Both the position numbers and the translations under genes were made by a program. The notes beneath the pieces are model-generated. The model was given only the letters and a program-made list of their open reading frames with translations, searched no databases and had not been told where the DNA came from. A stretch of 64,000 nt of DNA from Rhabdophis nuchalis (taxonomy: Eukaryota > Chordata > Lepidosauria > Squamata > Natricidae). This document shows, piece after piece, positions 12,090 through 23,044 of this stretch. Numbering within the stretch: position 1 is the stretch's first letter; each line of letters opens with the position of its first letter. The stretch lies in the NCBI GenBank assembly GCA_039707465.1, contig CM077643.1, positions 68,247,105 through 68,311,104 on the forward strand, written 5' to 3'.

Positions 12090-12640
12090 GCAAGGCGAGC
12101 TGCATTGGCTTCCTGTGGCCTTTCGGGTGCGCTTCAAGGTTTTGACGACCATCTTTAAAGCGCTCCATGGCTCGGGGCCTAGTTATATGCGAGACCGCCT
12201 CCTGCCCCATACATCCCTTAGACCGATACGCTCCCACAGAGAGGGCCTTCTCAGGGTGCCGTCGGCCGGACAATGCCGACTGGCGACACCCGGGGGAAGA
12301 GCCTTCTCTGTGGCGGGCCCAGCCCTTTGGAACGACCTACCCCCTGAATTACGCACCATCACCGACCTCCGCCTCTTCCGCCAATGTCTAAAGACATACC
12401 TCTTCCAACAAGCCGGCCTAGCCTAACCTCCCACGGGGACTTTTAGAAAGTTTTAAATTGGGTTTTTTATAATTTGGTTTTTTAGCATAGGATCAGGTTA
12501 ATTTAATATATATTTTAAATAATGTATTTATTTTGTGTACTTTGTATATTTTTAAATTTCCTGTGCGCCGCCCTGGGTCCTCTGTGGAGAAGGGCGGGAT
12601 ATAAATATAAATAAAATAAAATAAATAAATAAATAAGGGG
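12090..12640 (+). mobile_element. L2-type LINE, 3' end fragment
   Basis: An open frame (12073-12426) carries the ORF2 C-terminus: LHWLPVAFRVRFKVL, PHTSLRPIRSHREGLLRVP, FSVAGPALWNDLPPELRTI and LFRQCLKTYLF. The 3' UTR follows with GCCGCCCTGGGTCC (about 12567-12580) and a tail of AAATA/AAAT units to 12638. It is 5'-truncated by about 80 percent but undamaged over these roughly 110 codons, so it is a fairly young copy. Confidence 0.9.
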
Positions 12641-12649
12641 TGGGAATGG

Positions 12650-13410
12650 GAGGGGAAGAATATCATTTCTGTTCAAATTTAAGAATTAAAATGTAATTTA
12701 TCAATTATATGAGTTTTAAAAAAATCAAATTGCTGTTGCTATATATAGCAAGGCTGCCCAACATTACAAAGAGCCTGCAAGGGGTAGTGCATGAAGTCTT
12801 GCAGTAGGACTAGGAATCACATCCTGAAATTTACCTTAAGAGAAGCACACTAGTTGACTTGGGGCTTTTCACATTTGCACAGCCCAACTTAACAAAGAGA
12901 GATGCTGCTTTGAGGTTAAAATAAAGAGAGATCCCCATGTTTCTTATCCTGAGCTTTTTTGTGTGAAGGAGAAGGGAAGGTGGGATATATGTCTTAGAAA
13001 GAGGCACTAAATAAATACAATCCAATTCACCTGCCTGGTGAATCTCACTGAAATAATGTTGGTTTTATAAACTTAGTCTTCATCCTTCCAGTTAACTGCT
13101 CAATTCAAACAAGTGAAGTTTATATCACTTAAATGGAGATTTGACCTGGTCTGAAGTGAAGGTTTTATAGCTCCTTAACTCTCAGGGCCTATAAAGTGAT
13201 CAGAATTTGGAACTATTCCTCAATAAAATGAAATAAACTGGCTGGTTTTGGGGTTGTTGTTTTTTTTTTTTTTTAAATCATGGGTTCTTAATCAATGCTA
13301 TGTCTCTCATTAAACATTTTCCCAAAACTTGCTGTATAAATTTGTGTTGATGGCTTTAACAGCTGGAGGCTTACCAAGAAGATACATTTTTATCTATTTT
13401 GTTCACTGAA
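12650..13410. other. Non-coding interval, nothing recognised
   Basis: AT-rich sequence with one T homopolymer near 13259-13274. No gene, TIR or LINE motif is seen. Confidence 0.5.

Positions 13411-13467
<57 letters not shown>
13411..13467. repeat. GATA microsatellite (about 14 units)
   Basis: An uninterrupted run of GATA units. A second, much longer one lies at 55600-55750. Confidence 0.95.
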
Positions 13468-13767
13468 ACTAACGTAACTGCATTTTTAGAACAAGCACAG
13501 AGTTGAATTCTAGCCATAGATTTAAAAATGTTCAGTCATTTCACATACTTGGGAGTGTAATGCTCACATCATTACCTGACGACTAATGCTAGAGCAAGTG
13601 TTGATGTGCAGGTGTGAACAGTTCATCACACATTATGCTGAAATACATAATGCTCAACCACTGGAACTGTTCCAGGATATTTGAATTTAAGCAGATTGAA
13701 GTCTGCTGTTGTAATTTAGTTTTACTTGTATGATTTTAGTCTTCTCATTATTCCTTGTTCTTTAAAG

Positions 13768-13875
13768 CAGGGGTCTCCAACCTTTGCAACTTTAAGTCTG
13801 AAGGACTTTGCTGGCTGGAGAAGTCTGGGAGCTGAAGTCCTTCAGACTTAAAGTTGAAAAGGTTGGAGACCCCTG
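13768..13875. mobile_element. Fold-back hAT MITE, copy 1
   Basis: A nearly perfect palindrome with termini CAGGGGTCTCCAACCTTTGC and its complement, meeting at a short centre around GCTGGCTGGAG. The flanking 8 bases are CTTTAAAG (13760-13767) and CTTTAAAC (13876-13883), a 7/8 target duplication that fits hAT. It has no coding capacity. Two sister copies are at 20618 and 41280. This copy is 27 bp shorter than they are. Confidence 0.88.
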
Positions 13876-15022
13876 CTTTAAACTAACCCCACACTTCTGT
13901 TTTATTGTACTTTATGGTTTTAAAATTATACTGAATTTATACTGTGCACAAATACCTTAGGAAATAACTTGGAAGAATTCGATCCTGAAAGCTAAAATCT
14001 ACAATTATTTTAAATAAAAGGATAATGCAAATCACTATCATAGAAGCCTCTCATGTCAGAACTTCTGAAGTTTTCTGTACTCTCCCAGGACCAAGCTAGG
14101 AGGCATAGATGTGGACAGAGAAATCTTTGTGTCTCTGCATTTTTTAAATCCCAAGCAAAGGTGGTGGTGCTTTAACAGTCACATAAATTCAATGGGCAGA
14201 CTTTTTAGAGTAAAAACTTTATCTCAAGTTTTTAAGGTGGAACCATGAATGAATGAACATAATCAGGCTAATTATAATAATGTGGATCCTTGATGGTTTA
14301 TAAAGTTATAACATTGTAATTTTGATTTTTGTAATAATAAATAGGGTTCTGTAAAAGGAACGTCAAAGTGTGTGAAATTGCAATCAGACTTCCCAAATAG
14401 TGCAATAGCATAATGTTTCATCCTTGCAGTGTTTTGACTCTCCAGAACAGCACAGCAGACTCACTTCTGCTAGAGGCTATTTTGCCATGTATCCTATTAA
14501 AGTCATCCTATTAAGTGTTCTTGAGGTCTGGCATGTTGTAATTGATTACAAATTGCCTACAACACACAGGCCAAAATAAAATTAGAAGAAGCAATTCCAA
14601 AAAGTAAGCTTGCAAATTTATTACCATAAATATAAAATTATATATCCAGGTCTCATAACCTTTATATAAGTAGGATTCATATACAAGTACTTAGCAGACA
14701 CTTAGAATAAAATCCAGATGACAAATATTCACATTAGTTTCATTGGTAATGATAGAGAATTTTGTATGCAGAGTGTGAATCCTTGCAGCATTTCTTTTGG
14801 TGGATGATAGTGTAGTGTGCAGCTGGGAAATCACAAATTGGTTTGCTAGAGTTACAAAGTTATTGCATTTTTAGTCTTCTAAACTAATGGGAGATAAAAA
14901 CACAAACACTAACAGCACAGAAATGCATGGTATATGTGATAAAAATAAATATGGGAATAAAAACAGCATTTTTATTAACTCTTAAACCATAAATATGTAG
15001 ACCAAAAAGTCTAGACTAGCAA

Positions 15023-16130
15023 AATTTCACTGAGGAAAAAAAAAGGCACTGGACAAAAATAGCATGGTTTCATAAAGAACTCTCAGATAAAGTGAGAGAT
15101 AGAAAGGACAATAATGAAAATGGAAATATAGACACATAACTAAGACAGAATACCAGCAAATAGCCCAAATCAGCAAAGATGAAGTCAGGAAAGTTAAGGC
15201 ACAGAATGAACTAAGATTTGCAACAAATGTCAGAAACAATAAAAAATATTTCAATATATAAAAAACAAGGCAAAAAAGAGTAAATGATCAGATGGGAGAA
15301 GATGGTAAGGAGCAGAAAGCAAGCAGAACAGCTTAATTCATTCTTTGCATCTCTATATGAGTTCAAATCAACAGTACCAGAGGAATTACATCCCGGAGCT
15401 GGTAGATGGGATCTCAAAATCACTGAACCAAATCTTTCAAAGATCCTGGAGCACCAAGGAATTACCAGAGGACTGGATTCTTCAAAAAAGAGGGGGCCAA
15501 ATGGATCCAGGAAACTACACATCAATCATCCTGACATGAATACTTGGGAATATCTTGGAAAAGAGAATCAAGCAACAGATCTGTGAACACTTAGAAACAA
15601 GCACAGCTATTACTAGAAGCCAACATTGGTTTAAAAAAAAACACATATCACGCCAAACAAATCTTATTGCACTCTTTGACATGACTAAATTAGTGGATCA
15701 GGGAAAGACTGTGGTCATAGTTTATTTAGACTTCAATAAGGAATTCTGCAAAATAGACTACAGTGTACTTCTTGATAAGCTAGGGATGAGAGATAGACAG
15801 CATCACCACCAGATGGATTTGTATTTGACTGACCATACTCAACATGGAATCCTTAATGGAATTATATCTATATGGCGGGAAGCATACAACTTCCCAAACT
15901 TCTGTCTTAGGCCCAGTACTTTCTAACATCTTCATGATTTTGATAAGATAATAGAAAAGGAACTCATCAAATTTGCAGACAACACCAAGCAGGGCCAACA
16001 CTATAAGCTAGGGTTAAAACCCAGAAAGCTTAACAGACGTGAAAACTGGGCCTTATCAAACAAAATGCAATTCAGTGGTAAGAAAAATGAAGTTTTTACT
16101 TAGACAAGAAAACCCAAATGCACAGGTATA
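15023..16130 (+). pseudogene. Eroded CR1 LINE ORF2 (reverse transcriptase region)
   Basis: Fragments in shifting frames follow the CR1 ORF2 order. First comes KELRDKVRDRK-like text near 15075, then AEQLNSFFASLYE near 15330. The RT section at 15555-15926 has EKRIKQQICEHLE, RSQHWFKKK, QTNLIALFD and VVIVYLDFNKEF, the last corresponding to the YLDFSKAFD motif of CR1-clade RTs. Several stops and indels interrupt it. The catalytic YADD region and the 3' end are not recognisable. An old, dead copy. Confidence 0.75.
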
Positions 16131-16289
16131 GAAAAGGCGGTATCTGGATCAACCACAGTAACTGTGAGAGGGATCTATAAGTCCTAGTCTTAATCACTTA
16201 AGTATCAATAGAGGGATCATATCAAGATAATTAAAGCATTAGTACTTCTTTATATTGCACTGAAATCATGTCTTTTAAAATGTTATTCT

Positions 16290-16425
16290 AATTATTCATT
16301 TAATGTAAATCTTTTTTTTAAAAATGTATGAACATACAGAAGATTTCAAATTCAATCAAGAATATAAATGTGTTACAAAATTTGTAAAAACCAATAAAAA
16401 TGTTGTTCAAAAAAAAGAATATAAA
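16290..16425 (+). mobile_element. Possible L1-type 3' terminus
   Basis: The segment ends TGTAAAAACCAATAAAAATG, then TTGTTC and an A run at about 16412-16419. This resembles the last 40 bases of the two L1-like elements at 7.3 and 49.3 kb (AACCAATAAA, then TTTTTCAA). No coding remnant is visible, so the call rests on this terminal block alone. Confidence 0.35.
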
Positions 16426-17004
16426 TGAGCTGCTCTTACTCTTCCTGTCTCATGTCAACTTCACTAGGTAGATTGGTGTAGAAATCAACCTCATGGGAAA
16501 GCTAAATCTGCTTGTACTGAGACTGACTATAATAGAATTCCCTTCTGAATTAGGAGGGCATCTTCTTGAGCACTTCTGAATGTTATTTTGTTCTGGATTA
16601 AAAAATGATATTTTAACCTCTTTTATAAAGGCAACAGAATCTCATAATAATGCTAGGTGGAACTTATTTCATTTTTAGTTTGAAATCTTTCATGCATACA
16701 ATGATTCCCCCAAAAGCTCTATCTGTCTATTCATCTTATCTATTTAAGAGTGACTATGAAAATATTAGTCAAAAGAAAATACCTCTATCCACTTTCCTTT
16801 TCTGAAAAAAAAAGAATGGAACTAAACCGTTGCCCAAAATAAATCTTCAAAGCACAATTCTAGTATACAGATATTTCTCTTTCAAGCTTACAGAATATCA
16901 AAATTAAATACGATGTGTTTATTTAGGTGAATTCTGTTAGGTCAGTTTACTTGTTTAGTATGAATAACTACAGTGGATGATAATTTACTCTACGGCATAG
17001 GTAC

Positions 17005-17085
17005 TGATGGTAAATTTATTTATTTATTTAACGAATTACACAAATTTATATGGCTGTCCAACTCACAAGTTGACTCTGCATGGCT
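17005..17085 (-). mobile_element. Possible L2-type 3' tail fragment
   Basis: A TTTATTTATTTA run followed by a diverged block resembling GGCCGCCCAACTCACAAG, then GTTGACTCTG. This matches the general layout of minus-strand L2 3' tails in the window. Confidence 0.35.
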
Positions 17086-17337
17086 TAAATACTAAATGGT
17101 TTGGACTAGCTGCCTTCAGATATATACTTTCATTATCTACAGTGGTCATACTGAAAAGAAGTAATGAGAAAGGTAGCCCAGCAAATGGGCTCTAAACTAG
17201 CAGGTGCTGAGTTGGAGGAAGATTCTCTATTTCACCAAGACTACTGTGGAATGGGATGGGGACGAGGAGAATGGTTTTACATGGAGTTGATAATGTGAGG
17301 ACGATAAAATGGGGAAGCTGATCAATGTTGAAGAATG

Positions 17338-17573
17338 ACTATGGAGATTTTCAGTCACCCAGGTCATGGTTGTCCCAAAGGTGCTTTATTTAAAGAGGCA
17401 ACTGGACTTTCTGTTTTTTTTTTGAAGACGTTTCACTTCTCATCCAAGAAGCTTCTTCAGCTCTTGGATGAGAAGCAAAACAGCTTTGAAGAAGCTTCTT
17501 GGATGAGAAGCAAAATGTCTTCAAAGAAGAATCAGAAACTCCAGTTGCCTCTTGAAATAAAGCACCTTTGGGA
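17338..17573. mobile_element. Fold-back Penelope-like derived element, copy 1
   Basis: The left arm (minus sense, to about 17463) and right arm (plus sense) are inverted copies. Both contain GGATGAGAAG, the GTCTTCAAAG-type block and CAGTTGCCTCTT, and each runs to the GCACCTTTGGGAC end. The left arm extends about 35 bases further (GACCTGGGTGACTG on the minus strand). A 15-bp target duplication with two mismatches flanks it: CAATGTTGAAGAATG (17323-17337) and CAATGCCGAAGAATG (17574-17588). It carries a hammerhead-like motif in each arm. Assignment to Penelope rests on the shared motif with the 28-31 kb loci. Confidence 0.7.
17423..17463 (-). ncRNA. Hammerhead-like motif in fold-back element (left arm)
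   Basis: On the minus strand: GAG, CUGAAGA, one extra A, helix II GCUUCU / AGAAGU with a 6-base loop, then GAAACGUC and UUC. The last helix pair is G-U here. The right arm (17485-17522) has lost C3 and G12. Activity is doubtful because of the extra base after A9. Confidence 0.45.
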
Positions 17574-18264
17574 CAATGCCGAAGAATGTTATTTGTTCCA
17601 TAATTACTATTTCCTAAACTTCTTTTGTGGGTGGCTAGGATCATTTACAACTCAGGCTTAACTCATATAAGGTTAGTACTATTGAACCAAGATATTTCAA
17701 TATCCAGACCAATTAGTTTTGATGCAGATTCAGAAATTCAGTCAAAGCTTTGCCTGTGGTAATTGCAACGCAAATTACTTTCATCAATGTGATTTTTAAA
17801 TACACATTCTTTTGTTCTTCTGAATAAGACTATCAGATTTCAAACCCTGTCATGTATAACAGAACCTTCATCTGGGATTTTAAGTTAACTCAAATGAGAA
17901 ATAGAACGTTTTGGACTTTTGTTCATGGTGCAATTGTATCTGGAAACTGAAATTTCTCAGAAAGTGAGTTATGCTTAGATCTGTCTTAATGAAGAAGGAA
18001 CAATAGGAGTTGGGAACAAGAGGGAGAGAAGAAGGATATCAAATTATGAATGAAGATGTAAGCATATTTTATTAGGAATGTAATTGATGAGAAATAGGGT
18101 TCATGCAGTTGAAATGCACTTCCAGACTATTTCATATTTTCAAATTCAATTACTCTGATTGCTAAATGTATGAACCTGAATATTGAATTATCCACATTCC
18201 ATGGAGCTAATATGTGCCAACATGCCTAATACAAATTTAAAAACTGAGACTCCCTTATTTAGAA

Positions 18265-18366
18265 TGATGCACACTGTCTGATCTTACAGGCATACAGTAC
18301 AGTATTACTACATAAGGAAGTACATACCAATAAACAATAGTGTTGAACTGCCAATATTCTTTCAAT
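18265..18366 (+). repeat. Unassigned 100-bp repeat, copy 1 (partner at 21356-21456)
   Basis: Matches 21356-21456 in the same orientation across about 100 bases with roughly 15 differences. Shared blocks are CTGTCTGATCTTA, ATTACTACATAAGGAAGT and GTTGAACTGCCAATATT. No class can be assigned. Confidence 0.75.
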
Positions 18367-18695
18367 GAGATCTAAATAAAGTTAACTTGATATTATTTTT
18401 TTACCTTACCTAGTAATGCCATTCAAGGGAGAAGTGAGCTCCAAAATGTAGAGAGATTAAAGACGAAAGAAACTCCCCTTTCTAAAAAAAAAAAAATTAA
18501 GCTGTAGCTAGCAGGACAGAAAACATTCCATTCTAAAACCAAGAATGGGTGAGCTAACTCTCCATATGTGCGTATAAGATATTTCAAATGTCAACTTATT
18601 ATGCCCTGATATTTACTTATTATTCAGATTTATACACCCACCCATCTCATGTACAGATAGCTTACATGCAAAATAGAAATAAAAATACAACAATT

Positions 18696-19580
18696 TACCG
18701 TATTTGTTGGAGCATAAGACGCACATTTTTCCTCTAAAAAGAGGCTGAAAATCTGGGTGCGCCTTATACATTGAATACAGCATTTTTTGCCTCATGGAAC
18801 CCCGCCCCCTTCACCAAACTGGCTGTGCAAAGCCTTATGAAAGCTTCCACAGAGTGCCTGGGGACTAGGGAGGGCAGAAATTAGTCTCAAACTGGTCGTT
18901 TGCCCCCCCCCCCCCTCCAGCTCCCAGCAGCACTCTATAAGCCTCCATAGGGCTATGCATGCAATTTATTTGACACAAAAATGGCTCGTTTTCACGATAA
19001 ATGGGCCATTTTTCTGCTCATTTTTGATCCCCCAACCCCAGGAGCACTCTGCAAGCCCCCCCCAAGGCTAGTCATGCTTTTTATTTCAAACAAAAAGCCC
19101 CGTTTTCATGGATAAATGGGCCATTTGGGGGAGGTTTGCAGAGTACAAAAGAGTTTTTTTCCTGCTCTTTAATTGTTTCTGTGCCAGCAGAAACAAAGTT
19201 TTAAGGTTTGTCAGCAATTTCCTTCTCCAGGACATTGATAAATACATCTGGAAACATCAACCTACCTATCTACTCTCTCTCTCTTTCTCTCTATCCTTCT
19301 ACCTACCTACCTACCTACCTACCTACTTACCTACCTACCTACACACACACTCTCTCCCTACCTATCTACTGTATTTCTCTCTCTCTATTCTCTCTCTCTC
19401 TATTCCTTTATCTACCTACCTACCTACACTCTCTCTCTCCCTACCTACCTACTGTATTTCTCTTTATTTCTCTCTCTCTTTATCCCTTTATCTATCTACC
19501 TACTTTTTTTGTAATTTGCCTCTTCAAAACCTTGGTGCGTCTTATACTCCAGTGCATCTTATATTCAGTAAAATATGATA
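18696..19580. mobile_element. DNA transposon-like element with terminal inverted repeats
   Basis: The left end reads TACCGTATTTGTTGGAGCAT followed by AAGACGCAC. The right end carries GTGCGTCTTATACTCC and finishes AAATATGATA. These are complementary over about 30 bases, with a partial internal repeat of the right terminus. The interior is non-coding: poly-C at 18903-18916, GGGCCATTT blocks repeated near 19005 and 19120, and a large CTAC/CT microsatellite. No target duplication could be fixed, so the superfamily is open. Confidence 0.6.
19262..19505. repeat. Compound CTAC / CT / CA microsatellite
   Basis: Alternating CTAC and CTCT tracts, themselves repeated three times with the block CTACTGTATTTCTCT. 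The two long plus-strand frames across it (Leu/Ser/Thr/Tyr-rich) are products of the repeat and not genes. Confidence 0.9.
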
Positions 19581-19789
19581 ATAACAAGAAAAATAATGTA
19601 AGACCATATTTTAAAAAATAATACAAATAAAACCCTCAGCTAAAGTAATCTTATTCTTCAAAATAATCAGTCTAACCACTGAAGTGGCTCCACCACACAC
19701 ACATACACACATAAGAGTCCCCTTGCCGGTCGGTAAAGCTGTTTCTTCCAGGCCTTGGGAAAAAAAACCCAGCTGAATGAAGGTCTGGG

Positions 19790-20059
19790 GAGACCATGTT
19801 CCACAAATAAGTCATCCTAGGTGACAGGCTGTGAAAGTTGGACCATAAGAAAGGCTGAGCACCAAAGTATTGAGGACTTTGAATTATGGTGCTGGAGAAG
19901 ACTCCTCCTAGTCCCTTGGACTGCAAGATAATCAAAGCACTGAAGCAGTAAACAAGAGCTTAAATGGACTCCAGATGATGGTAGAGGACAGGAAGGCCTA
20001 GAGAAACATTGTCCATGGGGGTCGCGATGGGTTGGACACAGCTTTGCAACTAACAACAA
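19790..20059 (+). mobile_element. Bov-B LINE, 3' end fragment
   Basis: Remnants of the Bov-B RT C-terminus are readable: the block GTGCTGGAGAAGACTCC, then AGTCCCTTGGACTGCAAG. The characteristic 3' end follows: GGGTCGCGATGGGTTGGACA, then CTTTGCAACTAACAAC. Frames are broken. Bov-B is widespread in squamates, which fits the other repeats. Confidence 0.8.
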
Positions 20060-20617
20060 AGCTGACAGGACCTACAACATGCCCCTCCTGCCAAATCTGA
20101 TGGGATATGTAGGTGTAATTAAGTAACCTGTTCCTATACTATAAAAAGTTCTATTGGTCATTAATAGTACCTTCAGCCAAATCCAGAAGCAATCTGCATC
20201 TAATACCAGTTGCAGAGTAGAGTTGTAAGGTGCACAGTTCTAGAATCACACTTAACTGTCAACCCAATCATATTTTGAAGCAGCTGAAACTTCATATATT
20301 CTAATATCATACATGAAGCTAGGAAGCATTAATTGCTGCAGCTTGCTTCAAGTTTCCTCCTGCTCCACAAAACTAGTGCAAAATGTGAAGCAGTGTGCAT
20401 ATTCTGTCTTCAATATGGAAGACTAGGCAGATGGTGACCAGGTTCAGAGAAAGGTCTGAATGAGTTCTGGCAAGAACTCTAGATTCTGCAATGTACGGAA
20501 TGTTTCCCCACTCAAAATTCTGTTCTTAAATTTGTTCCTCCATCATCTCTGTTATGACTTGCCTGAGTGTACCGGTTTACAGAACTACTTTGAAAACCAA
20601 GAAGGCATTGTCTAAAA

Positions 20618-20752
20618 CAGGGGTCCCCAATCTTTGCAACTTTAAGTCTGAAGGACTTCAGCTCCCAGAATTCTCCAGCCAGCTTTGCTGGCTGGAGAAT
20701 TCTGGGAGCTGAAGTCCTTCAGCCTTAAAGTTGCAAAGGTTGGGGACCCCTG
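20618..20752. mobile_element. Fold-back hAT MITE, copy 2, perfect target duplication
   Basis: A 135-bp palindrome beginning CAGGGGTCCCCAATCTTTGC and ending with its complement. The 8-bp duplication GTCTAAAA is exact on both sides (20610-20617 and 20753-20760). The arms differ at a handful of bases. It is one of the youngest insertions of this family here. Confidence 0.93.
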
Positions 20753-20760
20753 GTCTAAAA

Positions 20761-22840
20761 GATATCTATATATCTAACTGAATCTAACTCTTCCATCTTT
20801 GAACTAAATTTCAACTATATATGGAGGGTACAACTATCCCATATTTTATTGTACACTGCCTACAGTTCCTTTGTGAGAAGTTTTGTGAAATTCAAAATGT
20901 GATACATAAAATAATAAAATTAAATATGCTAGATTTGTCTAAGGGCTACATTCCCAAATCCATTAGAAAAATCCTGTGTATATTTGGAACACTTCACAGT
21001 ATGGTATGGAGTTGAAAATGTTTGCTCTTATGCAGATTCCTGCAATCTTTTTCTCAGGAGAGAAATCTGAAAGGACCACATTCAGAAGTTTGGATGTGTA
21101 TGTCAGCCCTAAGAGGACTGATAACATGCTAATGTGTACTTCACGATGCATGTACAACAGCTGCTAACTAATGTTCCTCCATTGCCTACTGAAGTTGAAA
21201 TTTCAGGAGCTGAGACCCCTAAGAGTGGAGTGCAAGGACAGCACATAGCTCTCTCAGCAAAAAGGAAGTGACTCAGTAAGGAAATTAAACAAAGAGCTAT
21301 CTAATACTGCGGAAGCAGATGGATTGCTTCAGAAACTTTAGGAGTGGCAACTTTTGATGCAAACTGTCTGATCTTAGAGGCAGACAGTACAATATTACTA
21401 CATAAGGAAGTCCAGACAAATAAACAACAGGGTTGAACTGCCAATATTTTTCAATGTTGAAAAATAGTGAATGGCTTCCAGAGCAAACACTCTCACTGAT
21501 TTACAATATGTCTTTATTGAACTGAAGAGGAAGTCAGTGATTCATCACTTGAACTGTCCTTCAAAATGCTTGTCATATGTGTTCCTTAAAATTGCTTCTA
21601 ATTGTGGAAAAATGTACAGTGTTAAAGAAAACTATTGTTCCCGTAACTATGTTTGCTGATGTCAATGGCAATATAAGAAAGGCTCTCTCTCTTTTTTTTA
21701 AGTTGGGAAGATTGGTGAATAATAATTCTTCAATTGCTGATCACCGCCCCAAAATATTTCCTTTCACTCATAATGTCCCAATCTTTCACATATGTGCCCC
21801 AATGTAATCCAATCTCTACTTTCAATGAGTAATGGAGTAAGGTAGATGTTAAAAGTTTTGGAAACATTTACAAAAGGAAAATCCCTGAGGTAACGTTTTC
21901 CTCATCTTCTGGCCAAAGACCAGGCTGGGAAAGGATTAAGTTGTAATCCAAAAATGTTTTAAGTGAGAAATGGACACCACAAATTTTATGGTTTTATAGC
22001 TGAAATTTAAAAAGTACCTTAAAAGTACCATAGGAAACTGATAACTGAATGATTTCTAGTTCATCTCTCCAATATGCTGACTGGCTTCTTAGTGCCCAGT
22101 AAGGATTCTCAGCCATTGAACTAAGAAGAAGGGCAATCTTGTTTATTTATACACAAAACATTTTTCATTAAACAGTGATCACTTTTCTTCCTAGAAATAC
22201 TTTGGGACTTAAATGGTTTTAAAAAATCTTCTGTTGTTTTAACAGATTTGCTATTGTTGTAGGCTTTTTTGGAATTTTACTCTCTTCCTTTAATCTTCTT
22301 ACTGTCCTTATATTTTAATATATTTAAATTATTATTATAAAGAGGTTTTATTTGCCACCATCAGTTCAATTTGTGAAAAATTAATAGGATGTTTGAAACA
22401 ATCAGATACTGAAAGGATGTACAAACATGTGTTGATAAAATGGGATTGGGCCAAGCTCAGGAGTAGGCCTGAAATGACCTGACATTAGTTTTGCTCACAC
22501 GTTAAGCTTCCTTCCAGTGGTGCTCCTGTTGCTACTGTCATTCATTGGCCCTTTCTGTAATATTTTCAGTGGAAATAAAACTGTTATTTGGTTCCAATAT
22601 TGATATGCAGAGCACCATATTAGATTCTATAGAATGTAATGCCCAGTGTTAACTTTGGTTGAAGCTATACATCAGCTGAACATCTTTCAAAAGTGTTACA
22701 AATCACAGAGTAAAAATATCTAGGTAGAAGAGTTGGTGAATAGGGCAATAGTAGCAGATACTTTGCCCAATTGCAGCAGTGAAAAGCAGGGTGAAGGCCG
22801 GTGATTTCTGAGGTTTCTCAAATAATAGTATGGCACTGTG
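20761..22840. other. Non-coding interval holding one repeat copy
   Basis: Apart from the repeat at 21356-21456, which pairs with 18265-18366, I see no gene or element. The frames of 60-76 codons overlap on both strands and show no domain. Confidence 0.45.
21356..21456 (+). repeat. Unassigned 100-bp repeat, copy 2
   Basis: Partner of 18265-18366, about 3.1 kb away in direct orientation. Confidence 0.75.
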
Positions 22841-22844
22841 TATG

Positions 22845-23042
22845 TACCTTTCAGTCAGTGTTGACTCCTGGAGACTGCTTGGATTAGCCTGTAGCTGCCT
22901 TGGCAACATTTTTGGAATGGTTTGCCATTGTTTTCTTCCTAAACTTGAGAGAAAGTCACTAGTCAATGTTTTTTTGTGTCCAAGGAAGAATTGGAACTCA
23001 AAATCTCCTGATTCCTTAACCACTGCACCAAATTGGTTTCCA
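22845..23042 (-). mobile_element. tRNA-derived SINE, minus strand
   Basis: On the minus strand the head has an A-box-like TGGTGCAGTGG (23020-23030) and a B-box-like GAGTTCCAATTC (22988-22999). The body on the plus strand reads GTGTTGACTCCTGGAGACTG and TGGTTTGCCATTG, a pattern I recognise from dispersed squamate SINEs. It is diverged, with no clear target duplication or tail. Confidence 0.65.
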
Positions 23043-23044
23043 AA

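Noticed and set aside
19108..19621. 156- and 137-codon plus frames rich in Leu, Ser, Tyr and Thr
   Set aside because: They are translations of the CTAC/CT microsatellite.
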